A DNA stretch of 64,000 nucleotides from Acetobacterium wieringae (GCF_001766835.1 NZ_LKEU01000050.1:62001-126000), one strand, 5' to 3'; shown: positions 32,676-41,415, numbered from the stretch's first letter. The notes: a model not told the origin generated them from the letters alone. Numbers and translations: made by a program.

Positions 32676-34016
32676 ATGCAACAGTCACGATACAACTTAT
32701 TTACCGCCATCGCGCTGATTGTTGGCGTCGTTATCGGTTCTGGTATATTTTTTCGAAGCGATAATATTCTGGTCGCCACCGGCGGCAATGTGTTTTTAGG
32801 TATTCTGGTCTTCGTCATTGCAGCCATCAGCATTGTCTTTGGTTGTTTAACCATTGCTGAACTGGCAGCCCGAACCGATCGTCCCGGCGGCGTTCTTTCC
32901 TACGCCAAGGAATTTATCAGCCCCAGCATGGGTTCTGCCTATGGCTGGTTCCAGACCTTTATATATTTACCCACCATCACCGCTATTCTGGCCTGGGTTT
33001 CCGGCATTTATTTCTGCATTCTCTTTAATGTCGAACAGACTCTGGAAGTTCAGATTCTGGTGGGGATCTGCTGTTTTTTGGTGCTTTATGCCACCAATAT
33101 TCTGTCAGCCAAAATTGGCGGTCATTTTCAAAGTGCCGCCATGGTCATCAAACTGATTCCGCTGGTTATCATCGGCTTTGCCGGTCTGATCTTTGGCGGT
33201 ACCGCAGACCATTTCACCAGTACAGCCATCTCTGAAATCGGCTCTACCAGTTGGATTGCGGCTATTGCCCCGATTGCCTTTTCATTTGACGGCTGGATTA
33301 TATCCACTTCAGTGGCCTATGAAATAAAAAACAGCAAACGAAATCTGCCCCTGGCCCTGGTAATCAGTCCGATGATTATTCTGGTGCTTTACATTATTTA
33401 TTTTGTGGGCATTTCAAATCTGGTGGGGCCGACCGAAATAATGAACAGTGGCGATGCCCATCTGGACTATGCTGCCAATATGATTTTGGGTCCCAGTGGC
33501 GCCAAAATCCTGATGCTCTTTGTGTTCATCTCGGTACTGGGAACCCTCAATGGCTTGGTCATGGCAATGATCCGGATGCCTTATGCCTTGGGTCTGGATC
33601 AAATGATCCCTAAAGCCAAAGCAATGACGAAGATTTCGTCTCACTTTGATTTTCCGGTCAATTCAGCTTTTTTTGCCCTAATCATTGTTGGATTCTGGTT
33701 GATGGTTCATTATTTTGCTCAGAAATATAAGCTGTTTCCGAATTCCGATATTTCCGAAATCGCCGTTGTCACCAGCTATCTGTTGTACCTGGGCCTCTAC
33801 TATAAAGTTTTTTCACTGTGGCGAAAAAAAGAAATCAAAAGCCTGTTCCGGGGCCTGATCTGTCCTCTTCTGGCTGCCATTGGCTCGTTGATCATTTTCT
33901 CCGGAGGCATTCAGAATCCGTTGTTTGGCCTTTATTTTGCCATTTGCGCCATTGTTTTTGGGGCTGGATACAGCTATTACCATTTTGCCGTCTTAAAAAA
34001 ACAACTAAAAAAATAA
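32676..34016 (+). CDS. APC-family amino acid permease
   Basis: Amino acid or polyamine transporter of the APC superfamily. 446 residues and about twelve hydrophobic helices; helix 1 carries the unwound-helix motif IVGVVIGSGIFFRSDNIL, and helix 6 reads AIAPIAFSFDGWI, both typical of the LAT/AdiC-like branch. The start is the ATG five bases after GGAGG rather than an upstream in-frame ATG. It has its own terminator. Which amino acid is moved cannot be told from sequence. Confidence 0.9.
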   Translation: MQQSRYNLFTAIALIVGVVIGSGIFFRSDNILVATGGNVFLGILVFVIAAISIVFGCLTIAELAARTDRPGGVLSYAKEFISPSMGSAYGWFQTFIYLPTITAILAWVSGIYFCILFNVEQTLEVQILVGICCFLVLYATNILSAKIGGHFQSAAMVIKLIPLVIIGFAGLIFGGTADHFTSTAISEIGSTSWIAAIAPIAFSFDGWIISTSVAYEIKNSKRNLPLALVISPMIILVLYIIYFVGISNLVGPTEIMNSGDAHLDYAANMILGPSGAKILMLFVFISVLGTLNGLVMAMIRMPYALGLDQMIPKAKAMTKISSHFDFPVNSAFFALIIVGFWLMVHYFAQKYKLFPNSDISEIAVVTSYLLYLGLYYKVFSLWRKKEIKSLFRGLICPLLAAIGSLIIFSGGIQNPLFGLYFAICAIVFGAGYSYYHFAVLKKQLKK

Positions 34017-34099
34017 TGTTTTTTTGATTATTTGTGTTAATTAAAAAAATTTGGGTAAATAAAGAATATAGCTTTTCTCCTCAAAGCATATTATATTAG

Positions 34100-34139
34100 A
34101 AGCGGAACACCCTCACCGGGGTGTTCCGCTTCTCTTTTT
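34100..34139 (+). terminator. Terminator after the amino acid permease gene
   Basis: Stem AGCGGAACACC / GGTGTTCCGCT with a short loop, then TCTCTTTTT. On the minus strand it also lies just past the PP2C phosphatase stop. Confidence 0.8.
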
Positions 34140-34181
34140 GATAAAATTACGATTTTTTTATGCTGCCATGATTTGTCCTGA

Positions 34182-35345
34182 TCAAACGTAGATGATATTC
34201 ACTTCTTTATTGATGCTCCGCAGCATATCTATCAGTTTTTGGGTCACCCGCCATTTTGTCGTCAGTTCCTCCGGAAAATCCGGGTTCTGATGGGCCGGAT
34301 TAATCGAATTCCCCATGATTAAATCAATGGTGGTACATTCGTTCATTAAAATATTTGCCAGCATCGATGCGCCGTTTTTTTCCTGAAATATTTCCCGACC
34401 ACAACGATTATTCATATAATCTTCACAGATCCGCAAGGTTTCCTGAAGGGTTAATACCCCCTCTGTTACCAGATCGATCCCTTTAATGGTAGCGATCGGC
34501 GGCACCCGATCCGACATGGTCGAAAAATCAACCTTGACCTCTTCGCCGAATTCCCGGGCCACAATATTGGCAGCGGTTCCGCCACAGACAATCTTCTTGC
34601 CCCGGGCCCGCTCCAGCAGCCGTTTAATCTCGGCATCCTTCTCCTGATCCAGCGGTGGCCCCGAAAAAATGGTGATATATTTTCGTTCTTCCACCTTAAT
34701 AACGGCCACCGTGGTATCATCTCCCGGTTCTTCGCCATAAAGGTTGTAGCAAGTATCCACCAGTGCCATCGAAATGTCCTTGGCCTTTTTGTTTTCATAG
34801 GAGCGTGCCAGAACGTAATCCGCCGCTTCTTCCCATTGCCAACCAAAGTTTAACAAATGGCCAATCCCGGCATGAATCACACCATCACTGAAAAAGGCCA
34901 TAATATCGCCTTTTTCGATTTCCATTGAGGTTTCATAAACCGATTTTCCCTGGAATTCAATTTCTTTTCGTTCCAGTTCGATAATCTCCCCATCCCGGAT
35001 AAACACCAGTGGCGGGTTATCAAATTCCAGAATATAAGCCATCCGGTTTCTAAATACCTGCACAATCGTAAAGGTCGAGTAAGCCATATGGCGAACGCTG
35101 CATTTGGGTAGGGTTGCTTCCAGGGTTTCGAGCACATCCATAATCCCCATTTTTTCTTCCAGCATGGTGGCCGCAATGGTAGAGGTCAGGGTTGCCAGAA
35201 TATTGGCTTTGACGCCGCTGCCCATGCCATCAGCCAGCACCACTATGACACTTTCATCATTGATCCGAACTTCCACATTATCGCCGCAAAGCTCTTCATG
35301 AACCTTGTTGACACTATCGCTGGCAATATCCATAAATAACGCCAT
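34182..35345 (-). CDS. SpoIIE-type PP2C serine phosphatase with C-terminal extension
   Basis: Serine/threonine phosphatase of 387 residues. Residues ~1-220 are the PP2C/SpoIIE domain with metal-binding aspartates in LADGMGSGVKANIL (39-50), FFSDGVIHAG (151-160) and GDDTTVAVI (208-216). Residues ~222-387 are a separate domain that I do not recognise (KKIVCGGTAANIVAREFG; GREIFQEKNGASMLANIL). No anti-sigma or anti-anti-sigma gene is adjacent, so its substrate is unknown. Its start codon overlaps the stop of the hydrogenase-like sensor gene by one base, so the two are translated together and probably signal together; the pairing resembles the hfs loci of Thermoanaerobacterium. Confidence 0.88.
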   Translation of the reverse strand: MALFMDIASDSVNKVHEELCGDNVEVRINDESVIVVLADGMGSGVKANILATLTSTIAATMLEEKMGIMDVLETLEATLPKCSVRHMAYSTFTIVQVFRNRMAYILEFDNPPLVFIRDGEIIELERKEIEFQGKSVYETSMEIEKGDIMAFFSDGVIHAGIGHLLNFGWQWEEAADYVLARSYENKKAKDISMALVDTCYNLYGEEPGDDTTVAVIKVEERKYITIFSGPPLDQEKDAEIKRLLERARGKKIVCGGTAANIVAREFGEEVKVDFSTMSDRVPPIATIKGIDLVTEGVLTLQETLRICEDYMNNRCGREIFQEKNGASMLANILMNECTTIDLIMGNSINPAHQNPDFPEELTTKWRVTQKLIDMLRSINKEVNIIYV

Positions 35346-37048
35346 TAAACTTCAACCTCCCGACTGGTTACCACTTTCTGGAGCTTGGTCAGGGTCACCT
35401 TGGTTTCAGCCGTGGTTTCACCCAGTAAGCCAGCAATTTCGTGGGCAACCCGCATTTGTTTGTCGATAACCCGTTGGGCCATTTTCAGGGTTTCTTCCTG
35501 AATTTTTTGCATGTCCTGCTCCTGCTTTTCCTGGCGGGTGATGTCAATAAATATTCCCATATACAGCTCCTGCTCGGGAATATAGGTCAAGATTTCCATA
35601 AAGGTGCGGTTTTCTCTTTCGTAGTGACCTTTGCCGGTATAGGTATTGCCCCGGTCATGATTGAGTTTTCTAAAGGGATTGTAATCCAGAGCGTCGACAA
35701 AATTGTAACGCATCACATCTTCCTTTTTCATATTAAAGAGGCGTTCCGCCGCAGCATTAAACTCGATGATCCGGAATTTTTTATCCAGCACCGCAATGGC
35801 GTTGGGGGTGGTAGTGATAATCAAATTCGAAATGGCTTCGGTCTTACTGGTGATCAGTGGCAGACACATATCCAATTCCGCCATATTCCAATATACCGCC
35901 CGGGCCTTATCCCGACAGGTTTCATAACCACAGGTTCCGCAATTCAGTTCGTCCCGTTCCGTAAATTTGGACATTTGATTGAGGATTTTTTCCAGCTCTT
36001 CGGTCGGTACCTCGCCCAGATGATGAACGGGCCGTTTATGAAATGAACGCCTGGTATCAACCGCTGGAATATCGGTGGAGGGTTCCTTTTTACTGTTTAA
36101 ATCAATATAGGTCTGCAGCATCTCCACCTTTTCATATTTAGACAGCGGACTGTGAATATTACCCGGGCCATTGACACAGCCCTCCTCACAGGCGTTCATT
36201 TCGATCCAGTATTTTTTATCCAGCTGGTGAATCTCATCAAGAAACTCCATACAGTCCCTGACTCCATCAATACGCAAAATTTTCCGGCTGCCATCGAGAT
36301 TTTCGACACTGTTTTTAGCCAATCCGCCAGTAATCGGATAAAGCCGTCCGGTGTTGGTACCAATGGCATTAAATTCTTCCATCGGCATTTTATTGGGGAT
36401 GATGTTTTCTTTTTTAATCCAGCTGTCAATTTCATCGAAGGTTAAAACCCCATCAATGATGCCCCGGACATCCTTGTCGTGTACCTCCATTTTCTTAGCC
36501 AGGCAGGAGCCGGCATAGACAATTTTGGCATTAGGATATTTTTCACGAAGAATCTTGCCATGGGCAATCATCGGTGAGACCTGACGACTCAGCGATGAGA
36601 GATACTGAGGATAGTAAATCTCAATGAGGTTTTTGATCGCCGCACAGGATGACGAAATAATAAATTTCTTATCACTGCGATACTCATCGGCATAGGCCTT
36701 GGCCACCACTTCGGCACCAATCGAGGTCTCCTCGATAATCGTGAAGCCCAGCTCCCGAAGAATTCCCAGATACTGGCGGGGATGATCCAGATAATAGGCT
36801 GTCGGGAATACCGCTGACAAGCTTAGCACCACCTGCTCGGTTTTCAGCCATTGCTTGATGGTATCGACATCACTATGAATTTCTTTGGCGTTATGGGGAC
36901 AGGTAGCAATACAAACACCACAGCCAATACACATGGACTGAATAATCTGAGCATGTTTATCCTTAAGCTTTATGGCTTTCACCGGACAATTCCGAATACA
37001 TTTATAACAATTACGGCATTTATTTTTTGAAAAATTGATAATACTCAA
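35345..37048 (-). CDS. [FeFe]-hydrogenase-like sensor protein with PAS domain (HydS/HfsB type)
   Basis: Probable H2 or redox sensor of 567 residues. Residues ~11-50 bind two [4Fe-4S] clusters (CRNCYKCIRNC and CIGCGVCIATC). The hydrogenase H-domain (~70-300) keeps the four H-cluster cysteines C135 (SSSCAAIKN), C182 (GSCLAKK), C287 and C291 (NACEEGCVNG), but the catalytic sequences TSCCPxW and MPCxxK are altered, as in sensory groups. A further cysteine motif (CGTCGYETC, ~370-378) precedes a PAS domain (~405-510) and a coiled coil. Start is a TTG with GGGGGG upstream, right after the [2Fe-2S] gene. Signalling through the downstream PP2C phosphatase is inferred. Confidence 0.9.
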   Translation of the reverse strand: MSIINFSKNKCRNCYKCIRNCPVKAIKLKDKHAQIIQSMCIGCGVCIATCPHNAKEIHSDVDTIKQWLKTEQVVLSLSAVFPTAYYLDHPRQYLGILRELGFTIIEETSIGAEVVAKAYADEYRSDKKFIISSSCAAIKNLIEIYYPQYLSSLSRQVSPMIAHGKILREKYPNAKIVYAGSCLAKKMEVHDKDVRGIIDGVLTFDEIDSWIKKENIIPNKMPMEEFNAIGTNTGRLYPITGGLAKNSVENLDGSRKILRIDGVRDCMEFLDEIHQLDKKYWIEMNACEEGCVNGPGNIHSPLSKYEKVEMLQTYIDLNSKKEPSTDIPAVDTRRSFHKRPVHHLGEVPTEELEKILNQMSKFTERDELNCGTCGYETCRDKARAVYWNMAELDMCLPLITSKTEAISNLIITTTPNAIAVLDKKFRIIEFNAAAERLFNMKKEDVMRYNFVDALDYNPFRKLNHDRGNTYTGKGHYERENRTFMEILTYIPEQELYMGIFIDITRQEKQEQDMQKIQEETLKMAQRVIDKQMRVAHEIAGLLGETTAETKVTLTKLQKVVTSREVEV

Positions 37049-37288
37049 TTATTTTCCCCCCATAATTTTCTCGAAGACTTCTTCCACATTTTCAACAGAC
37101 GCAGCATAGATGATCTCATCACATTCCACAGCCACACCCTCGGTGCATTTTCCCATACAAAACGATCCCACCAATTCAACCTCATCCCCCAGCCCCCGCT
37201 GATCAATGATCTGGTTCATCGCTTTCACCACCTTATACGATCCATTTACATGACAGGCACTGCCAACACATACTCTTATTGTCTTCAT
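37049..37288 (-). CDS. Thioredoxin-like [2Fe-2S] ferredoxin (NuoE/HydC-like)
   Basis: Small electron carrier of 79 residues with a thioredoxin-type [2Fe-2S] fold. The four cluster cysteines are C6 and C11 in RVCVGSACHVNG and the pair in GSFCMGKCTEG near residues 46-50. The gene directly abuts that of the hydrogenase-like sensor (stop TAA immediately followed by its TTG), and it would be the redox donor or acceptor of that sensor. The start chosen is the ATG after AAGGAAA; a TTG seven codons further up is less likely. It opens the three-gene operon, which has a good promoter. Confidence 0.92.
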   Translation of the reverse strand: MKTIRVCVGSACHVNGSYKVVKAMNQIIDQRGLGDEVELVGSFCMGKCTEGVAVECDEIIYAASVENVEEVFEKIMGGK

Positions 37289-37318
37289 CACATTTTCCTT
37301 TATCAAAATTTCTAGCTC

Positions 37319-37348
37319 AATCTGATTGATTCATGGTATCATCAGATT
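37319..37348. promoter_or_regulatory. Inverted repeat over the -10 of the sensor operon
   Basis: Perfect 8-bp arms AATCTGAT / ATCAGATT with a 14-bp spacer, spanning the -10 and the expected transcription start. The placement is that of a repressor operator. Confidence 0.5.
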
Positions 37349-37361
37349 TTTTGTCTGTCAA
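37333..37361 (-). promoter_or_regulatory. Promoter of the hydrogenase-like sensor operon
   Basis: TTGACA, 17-bp spacer, TACCAT on the minus strand, about 40 bp before the [2Fe-2S] gene. Confidence 0.6.
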
Positions 37362-37561
37362 CGGCTGGGCAAAAATGTCATGGTAAAAGACATTTTACAA
37401 AATGAGATCAAAATAAGGATAAAAAAACGTACAGTTTTTGATCAATTTTTCACCGCACACATCACTTTTTGACGCTTTTTTTAATGGTCATTTCAGTTGC
37501 TATGAATAAATGATCGGCTACTGGGTATCAACTAACAGAAAGACACAATTCCATGGCAGAC

Positions 37562-37590
37562 TTGACTCAACCTATCTGATTTGATAAAAT
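37562..37590 (+). promoter_or_regulatory. Promoter of tupABC
   Basis: TTGACT, 17-bp spacer, TAAAAT; transcription would start near 37597 and give a leader of about 240 nt before tupA. The region between this promoter and the sensor operon promoter (37362-37561) holds no gene that I can see. Confidence 0.65.
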
Positions 37591-37635
37591 AAAACCAATT
37601 AAATACAGTTTCATAGTGAAAACAAACAATCCGAA

Positions 37636-37768
37636 TTGAAGAACCTACGGTTTACTATGGTTTTTCAATCGTTAGAGTCTCGTTAGAAATGACGATGCTT
37701 TCCAGTGTGTAGAGGATGGTTAACGCAGAATTTTCGATTGTTTTTTGAGCAATCGATTATTTTTTTTG
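37636..37768 (+). promoter_or_regulatory. Structured tupA leader with terminator-like hairpin
   Basis: A 10-bp stem TTGAAGAACC / GGTTTTTCAA (37636-37668) is followed by a repeated TCGTTAGA and then an intrinsic-terminator hairpin, TCGATTG / CAATCGA (37734-37756), with TTATTTTTTTT after it, about 70 bp before tupA. This is the layout of an attenuated or riboswitch-controlled leader. I could not match it to the Moco/Tuco motif or any other class. Confidence 0.55.
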
Positions 37769-37837
37769 GATTCACTTCTCTTTATTGTCGTCTTTAGAGT
37801 ATCTGCTCTTTTGATAAAATATTTTAGGAGGAAGAAA

Positions 37838-38695
37838 ATGAAAAAGAAATTGTCACTATTGGTTATTGTTTTGTTTGTTTGCACCATTGCCCTCAGTACG
37901 CTGGGCTGTACTCCGGCAAAAAAAGACTTAGAGCCCGGCTCCAACGGAGAAATCATTCTGGCCACCACCACCAGCACCCAGGACAGCGGTTTGCTGGAAG
38001 AAATTCTGCCCGATTTTGAGGCCCAAACCGGAATTGCCGTCAAGGTTGTCGCCGTGGGCACCGGTAAAGCCATGGAAATGGGGAAAGCTGGTGAGGCTGA
38101 TGTCCTTTTAGTACATGCCATCACCCAGGAGGAACAATTTGTCAAAGACGGTTATGGGGTTGAACGTTTTGCCGTTATGCATAATGACTTTGTGGTGCTG
38201 GGACCAAAAGAAGACCCGGCCAAGGTCAAAACGACAGCTGCTGATAATGCAGTTAAAGCCTTTACCGCCATTGCCGCCGTGCCCGCAACCTTTGTCTCCC
38301 GGGATGATAAATCCGGCACCAATACCAAAGAACTGGAAATCTGGAAAGCTGCCAATATTACTCCAGCTGGTGACTGGTACATAAAAACCGGCACTGGGAT
38401 GGGCGAAACCCTGACCGTCACCAATGAAAAACTGGGCTACACTCTGGCAGACCGGGCCACTTACGCCAACATGAAAGACACCATGGCTAATCTGGAAATC
38501 GTCTGCGAAGGTGATGAAATGCTTAATAACCCATATGGGGTTATTGCCGTCTCGCCAAGTATTAATGACCAGATCAATGCCGAAGGTGCCCAGGCGTTTG
38601 TGGATTGGATCGTATCTCCTGAAACTCAGGAACTGATCGCATCCTATAAAGTCAATGGCGATCAACTATTTGTTCCGGACGCTGTTAAAAAATAA
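37838..38695 (+). CDS. tupA: Tungstate-type ABC transporter binding lipoprotein TupA
   Basis: Substrate-binding protein for tungstate (or molybdate), 285 residues. It has a lipoprotein signal with lipobox STLGC, then the Tup/Wtp-type signature ILATTTSTQDSGLLEEILP near residue 42, and AVGTGKAMEMGKAGEADVLL in which the oxyanion is bound. AGGAGG precedes the ATG; in-frame codons further upstream fall in the leader. It is separated from tupB by a stable hairpin, which fits the excess of binding protein over membrane parts. Tungstate over molybdate is judged from the TTTSTQDSG signature and gene order. Confidence 0.93.
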   Translation: MKKKLSLLVIVLFVCTIALSTLGCTPAKKDLEPGSNGEIILATTTSTQDSGLLEEILPDFEAQTGIAVKVVAVGTGKAMEMGKAGEADVLLVHAITQEEQFVKDGYGVERFAVMHNDFVVLGPKEDPAKVKTTAADNAVKAFTAIAAVPATFVSRDDKSGTNTKELEIWKAANITPAGDWYIKTGTGMGETLTVTNEKLGYTLADRATYANMKDTMANLEIVCEGDEMLNNPYGVIAVSPSINDQINAEGAQAFVDWIVSPETQELIASYKVNGDQLFVPDAVKK

Positions 38696-38704
38696 CAATC
38701 AATT

Positions 38705-38737
38705 GAGATCCTGGGAGATGTCATCTTCCAGGATCTC
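38705..38737 (+). promoter_or_regulatory. tupA-tupB intercistronic hairpin
   Basis: Perfect 10-bp arms GAGATCCTGG / CCAGGATCTC, extended inwards with one G-U and three more pairs. No T-run follows, so it probably protects the tupA mRNA 3' end or limits read-through into tupB. Confidence 0.65.
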
Positions 38738-38752
38738 ATTATGGAGAAATCA

Positions 38753-39460
38753 ATGGACTACATACTCAATGGTTTTGTTGAAGCCTTTCGGCTGATTTTT
38801 TCCTTTGACCCTGAAATCATTCAAATTGTTCTCTTATCGCTTTTCGTCTCTTTTTCATCGACCCTTTACGGAACCTTGATTGGGGTGCCCCTTGGCGTCA
38901 TTCTGGGAATCAATAATTTTCGAGGCAAAAAAGTGGTCTCCCGGTTGCTGTATACCTTTATGTCATTTCCACCGGTTATCATCGGTTTGTTTACCGCCCT
39001 CTTTTTGGCCCGTTCGGGACCCTTCGGCCAGTTTCAGCTGATGTACACCCCTACCGCCATGATCATTGCCCAAACTATTCTGGTGACGCCGGTTATTATG
39101 GGCATCGTCTTTAACCATGCCAGCACCAGCGGCTACGAGGTGGTGCAAACCGGTAAAACATTGGGAGCCCAGGGACTTAATATCCTGATATTGCTGGTTC
39201 TGGAGCTAAAAGGGGTCATTATGATTGCCCTGGTAACCGGTTTTGGTCGGGCCATTTCGGAAGTTGGTGCCGTTATGATTGTTGGCGGCAATATCCGGGA
39301 CTTCACCCGGGTGATGACCACCTTTATCGCCATGAATAACAACATGGGCCAATACAGTGTTTCGATTGCCATGGGTCTGATTCTGATGACCATCTCGTTT
39401 ATCACCAATTCTGTTTTATATCACTTTATCATGGGAGATCAGAATGAATATCAAGACTAG
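38753..39460 (+). CDS. tupB: Tungstate ABC transporter permease TupB
   Basis: Membrane subunit of the tungstate transporter, about 235 residues and five to six helices. The EAA-type cytoplasmic loop that contacts the ATPase is TGKTLGAQGLNILILLVLEL, then GFGRAISEVGAVMIVGGNI follows, which is the ModB/TupB-type motif. GGAG lies six bases before the chosen ATG; another in-frame ATG twelve bases upstream is possible. Its last codons overlap the start of tupC. Confidence 0.93.
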   Translation: MDYILNGFVEAFRLIFSFDPEIIQIVLLSLFVSFSSTLYGTLIGVPLGVILGINNFRGKKVVSRLLYTFMSFPPVIIGLFTALFLARSGPFGQFQLMYTPTAMIIAQTILVTPVIMGIVFNHASTSGYEVVQTGKTLGAQGLNILILLVLELKGVIMIALVTGFGRAISEVGAVMIVGGNIRDFTRVMTTFIAMNNNMGQYSVSIAMGLILMTISFITNSVLYHFIMGDQNEYQD

Positions 39461-40160
39461 CCATATTGTTAAGACCTATAACCAAAAAAAAGTGCTTCAT
39501 CTGGATGGCCAATATGGTGAGCTGTTTTTTGAGTCCGGCCAAATTCATGGTATTATTGGGCCCAACGGTTCTGGAAAAACCACCTTGATGAAAATAATAG
39601 CGGGCCTGATCGCTCCTTCCTCTGGAACGATACGCTACAATGATCATCCCTTATGTCAGGATATTTTTTCCCAAATGACCTACTCCACCCATACCCCTAC
39701 GCTTTTTTCCCGATCTGTCTATGAGAATATTGCCTACCCGTTAAAAATCCGCAACTATGAAAAAGACCGGCTCAATCAGACGGTGTCGCAACTGCTGGAA
39801 GAATTTGATATCAGTGAAATCAAAAATCAGAATGCCCGCCGTCTTTCCGGTGGCGAATCCCAAAAAACCGCATTGGCCCGGGCGCTGTCTTTTTCGCCGC
39901 AGGTACTTTTTTTAGACGAACCAACTGCCAATATTGATCCCAAAAGTATCCAGCTCATTGAAACCGCCCTTAAAAAACGAAATCAAGACCAGGGCTTGAC
40001 CATAATCATCATCACCCATAATCTCAGCCAGGCCTTCCGGATCTGTACCCACTTGACTTTTCTCGATCAGGGCTCCTGTCTGTTTTCCGACACCCCGGAA
40101 AAAATCATGACTTCCACCCATCCAACCATCGATGAATTTATCTCATTCAATCGATTTTAA
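39444..40160 (+). CDS. tupC: Tungstate ABC transporter ATPase TupC
   Basis: ATP-binding subunit (238 residues) that powers TupAB. Walker A is GPNGSGKTT near residue 36, the signature is LSGGESQKTALARAL, Walker B is VLFLDEPTANIDP, and the switch histidine is in IIIITHNLSQ. It overlaps tupB by 17 bp, so the pair is coupled. The signature LSGGE and the short length without a C-terminal regulatory TOBE domain fit TupC rather than ModC. Confidence 0.94.
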   Translation: MNIKTSHIVKTYNQKKVLHLDGQYGELFFESGQIHGIIGPNGSGKTTLMKIIAGLIAPSSGTIRYNDHPLCQDIFSQMTYSTHTPTLFSRSVYENIAYPLKIRNYEKDRLNQTVSQLLEEFDISEIKNQNARRLSGGESQKTALARALSFSPQVLFLDEPTANIDPKSIQLIETALKKRNQDQGLTIIIITHNLSQAFRICTHLTFLDQGSCLFSDTPEKIMTSTHPTIDEFISFNRF

Positions 40161-40244
40161 GGTTTTATTGTCATAACTAAAGGCATATTAAGCTTAAATT
40201 TTTTTTTATTCCTGTTTTTTATCTGAGCTGACATGAAATTTTGA

Positions 40245-40274
40245 TTGCAAAAACAGGGATCTTATAGGTATAAT
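40245..40274 (+). promoter_or_regulatory. Promoter of the HD-GYP gene
   Basis: TTGCAA, 18-bp spacer, TATAAT, about 50 bp before the start codon. Confidence 0.65.
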
Positions 40275-40324
40275 TATTACTTAGTCCTGACTTTATAACA
40301 GGTCATTATATTGGGAGGAAAACC

Positions 40325-41392
40325 ATGAGATATGTACCAACATTTTGCCTGCGTGAAGGAATGATGTTAGGAAATAATCTTTGGGGTGAACGGGGTGAGC
40401 TGATACTTGCCAAAGATACGGTTCTGACTGAAGATTATATCGAACGAATAAAAAAACTGAATTATAATGGCATCTATGTTGAAGACGATCTAACCAAAGA
40501 CATTCAAATCATCAATATCATCAATGACCGGGTTCGTGCCGAAACGGTTAAATGTGTGAAAGACGTCTTTATTACCACCGAAAATAAAGGTTCTTTAAAA
40601 AAGAATACCTTTAATGATATGCAAAAACAGATTGAGTCCATTGTTGATGAGATTCTTCAAAATAGCCACATGGTCATTAATATGGTGGATTTGAAGGTTT
40701 TTGATGATTATACTTATTTCCATTCAGTGAATGTCGCCGTCCTTTCCATCGTTCTGGGAACCGCCCTGGGCTTACGCCGGGAACAATTATGCGATCTGGG
40801 AATCGGTGCTATTCTGCACGATATCGGCAAGGTTTTTGTCAAGAAAGATATTCTCTGCAAAGCCGGAGTTCTTTCTGATGACGAATCCTGTGAAATGCAA
40901 AACCATTCCACCCTGGGTTATGATTATATCAAAAAAGTATCAAACATCAATTTGTCCGCCCGAATCGGGATTCTCGATCACCATGAAAAATTCGGCGGCG
41001 GCGGTTATCCCAACGACTTAAAAGAAGAGAAAATTTCGCTCTTTGGACGGATCATTGCCATTGCCGATGTCTACGATGCCATGACCTCTGACCGCCCCTA
41101 CCGCAAGGCCATCATCCCTTCAGAAGTCATCGAATACATTATGGGTGCTTCTCATACCCTTTTCGATCCGGATCTGGTTGATGTCTTTATCCGCAAGATT
41201 GCCCCCTATCCGATTGGCACCTGCGTGGAACTGAGCAACCGATTGACTGGAATTATCATTGAGAATTATGAGAACTTTTCCATGCGACCCAAGGTTCGAA
41301 TTTTTAAAAAAGATGGCGAAGATGTGGCCCCCTTTGAACTTGATCTCAGTAACCGGGCCTTCCTGAATATTACCATTACCAGCATTTTATAA
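40325..41392 (+). CDS. HD-GYP domain protein, putative cyclic-di-GMP phosphodiesterase
   Basis: Metal-dependent phosphodiesterase of 355 residues. An N-terminal domain (~1-75, with RYVPTFCLREGMMLGNNLWG) of the kind often preceding HD-GYP leads to the HD-GYP core: HSVNVAVLS, HDIGK (AILHDIGKVF, near 162), HHEKFGGGGYP (the GYP region is GGYP) and ADVYDAMTSDRPYR. It would hydrolyse cyclic-di-GMP, with a diguanylate cyclase encoded at 49687. It is monocistronic, with promoter and terminator of its own. Output process is not evident. Confidence 0.92.
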   Translation: MRYVPTFCLREGMMLGNNLWGERGELILAKDTVLTEDYIERIKKLNYNGIYVEDDLTKDIQIINIINDRVRAETVKCVKDVFITTENKGSLKKNTFNDMQKQIESIVDEILQNSHMVINMVDLKVFDDYTYFHSVNVAVLSIVLGTALGLRREQLCDLGIGAILHDIGKVFVKKDILCKAGVLSDDESCEMQNHSTLGYDYIKKVSNINLSARIGILDHHEKFGGGGYPNDLKEEKISLFGRIIAIADVYDAMTSDRPYRKAIIPSEVIEYIMGASHTLFDPDLVDVFIRKIAPYPIGTCVELSNRLTGIIIENYENFSMRPKVRIFKKDGEDVAPFELDLSNRAFLNITITSIL

Positions 41393-41415
41393 ATTTTCCA
41401 AACATGATAAAAGCA

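Noticed and set aside
37597..37838. Moco/Tuco riboswitch in the tupA leader
   Set aside because: The leader is structured and attenuated, but I could not match the conserved parts of this motif; a covariance search is needed, so it is listed only as a leader.
38108..38665. 185-residue minus-strand ORF inside tupA
   Set aside because: Antisense to a well-supported gene, with no ribosome site or recognisable domain.
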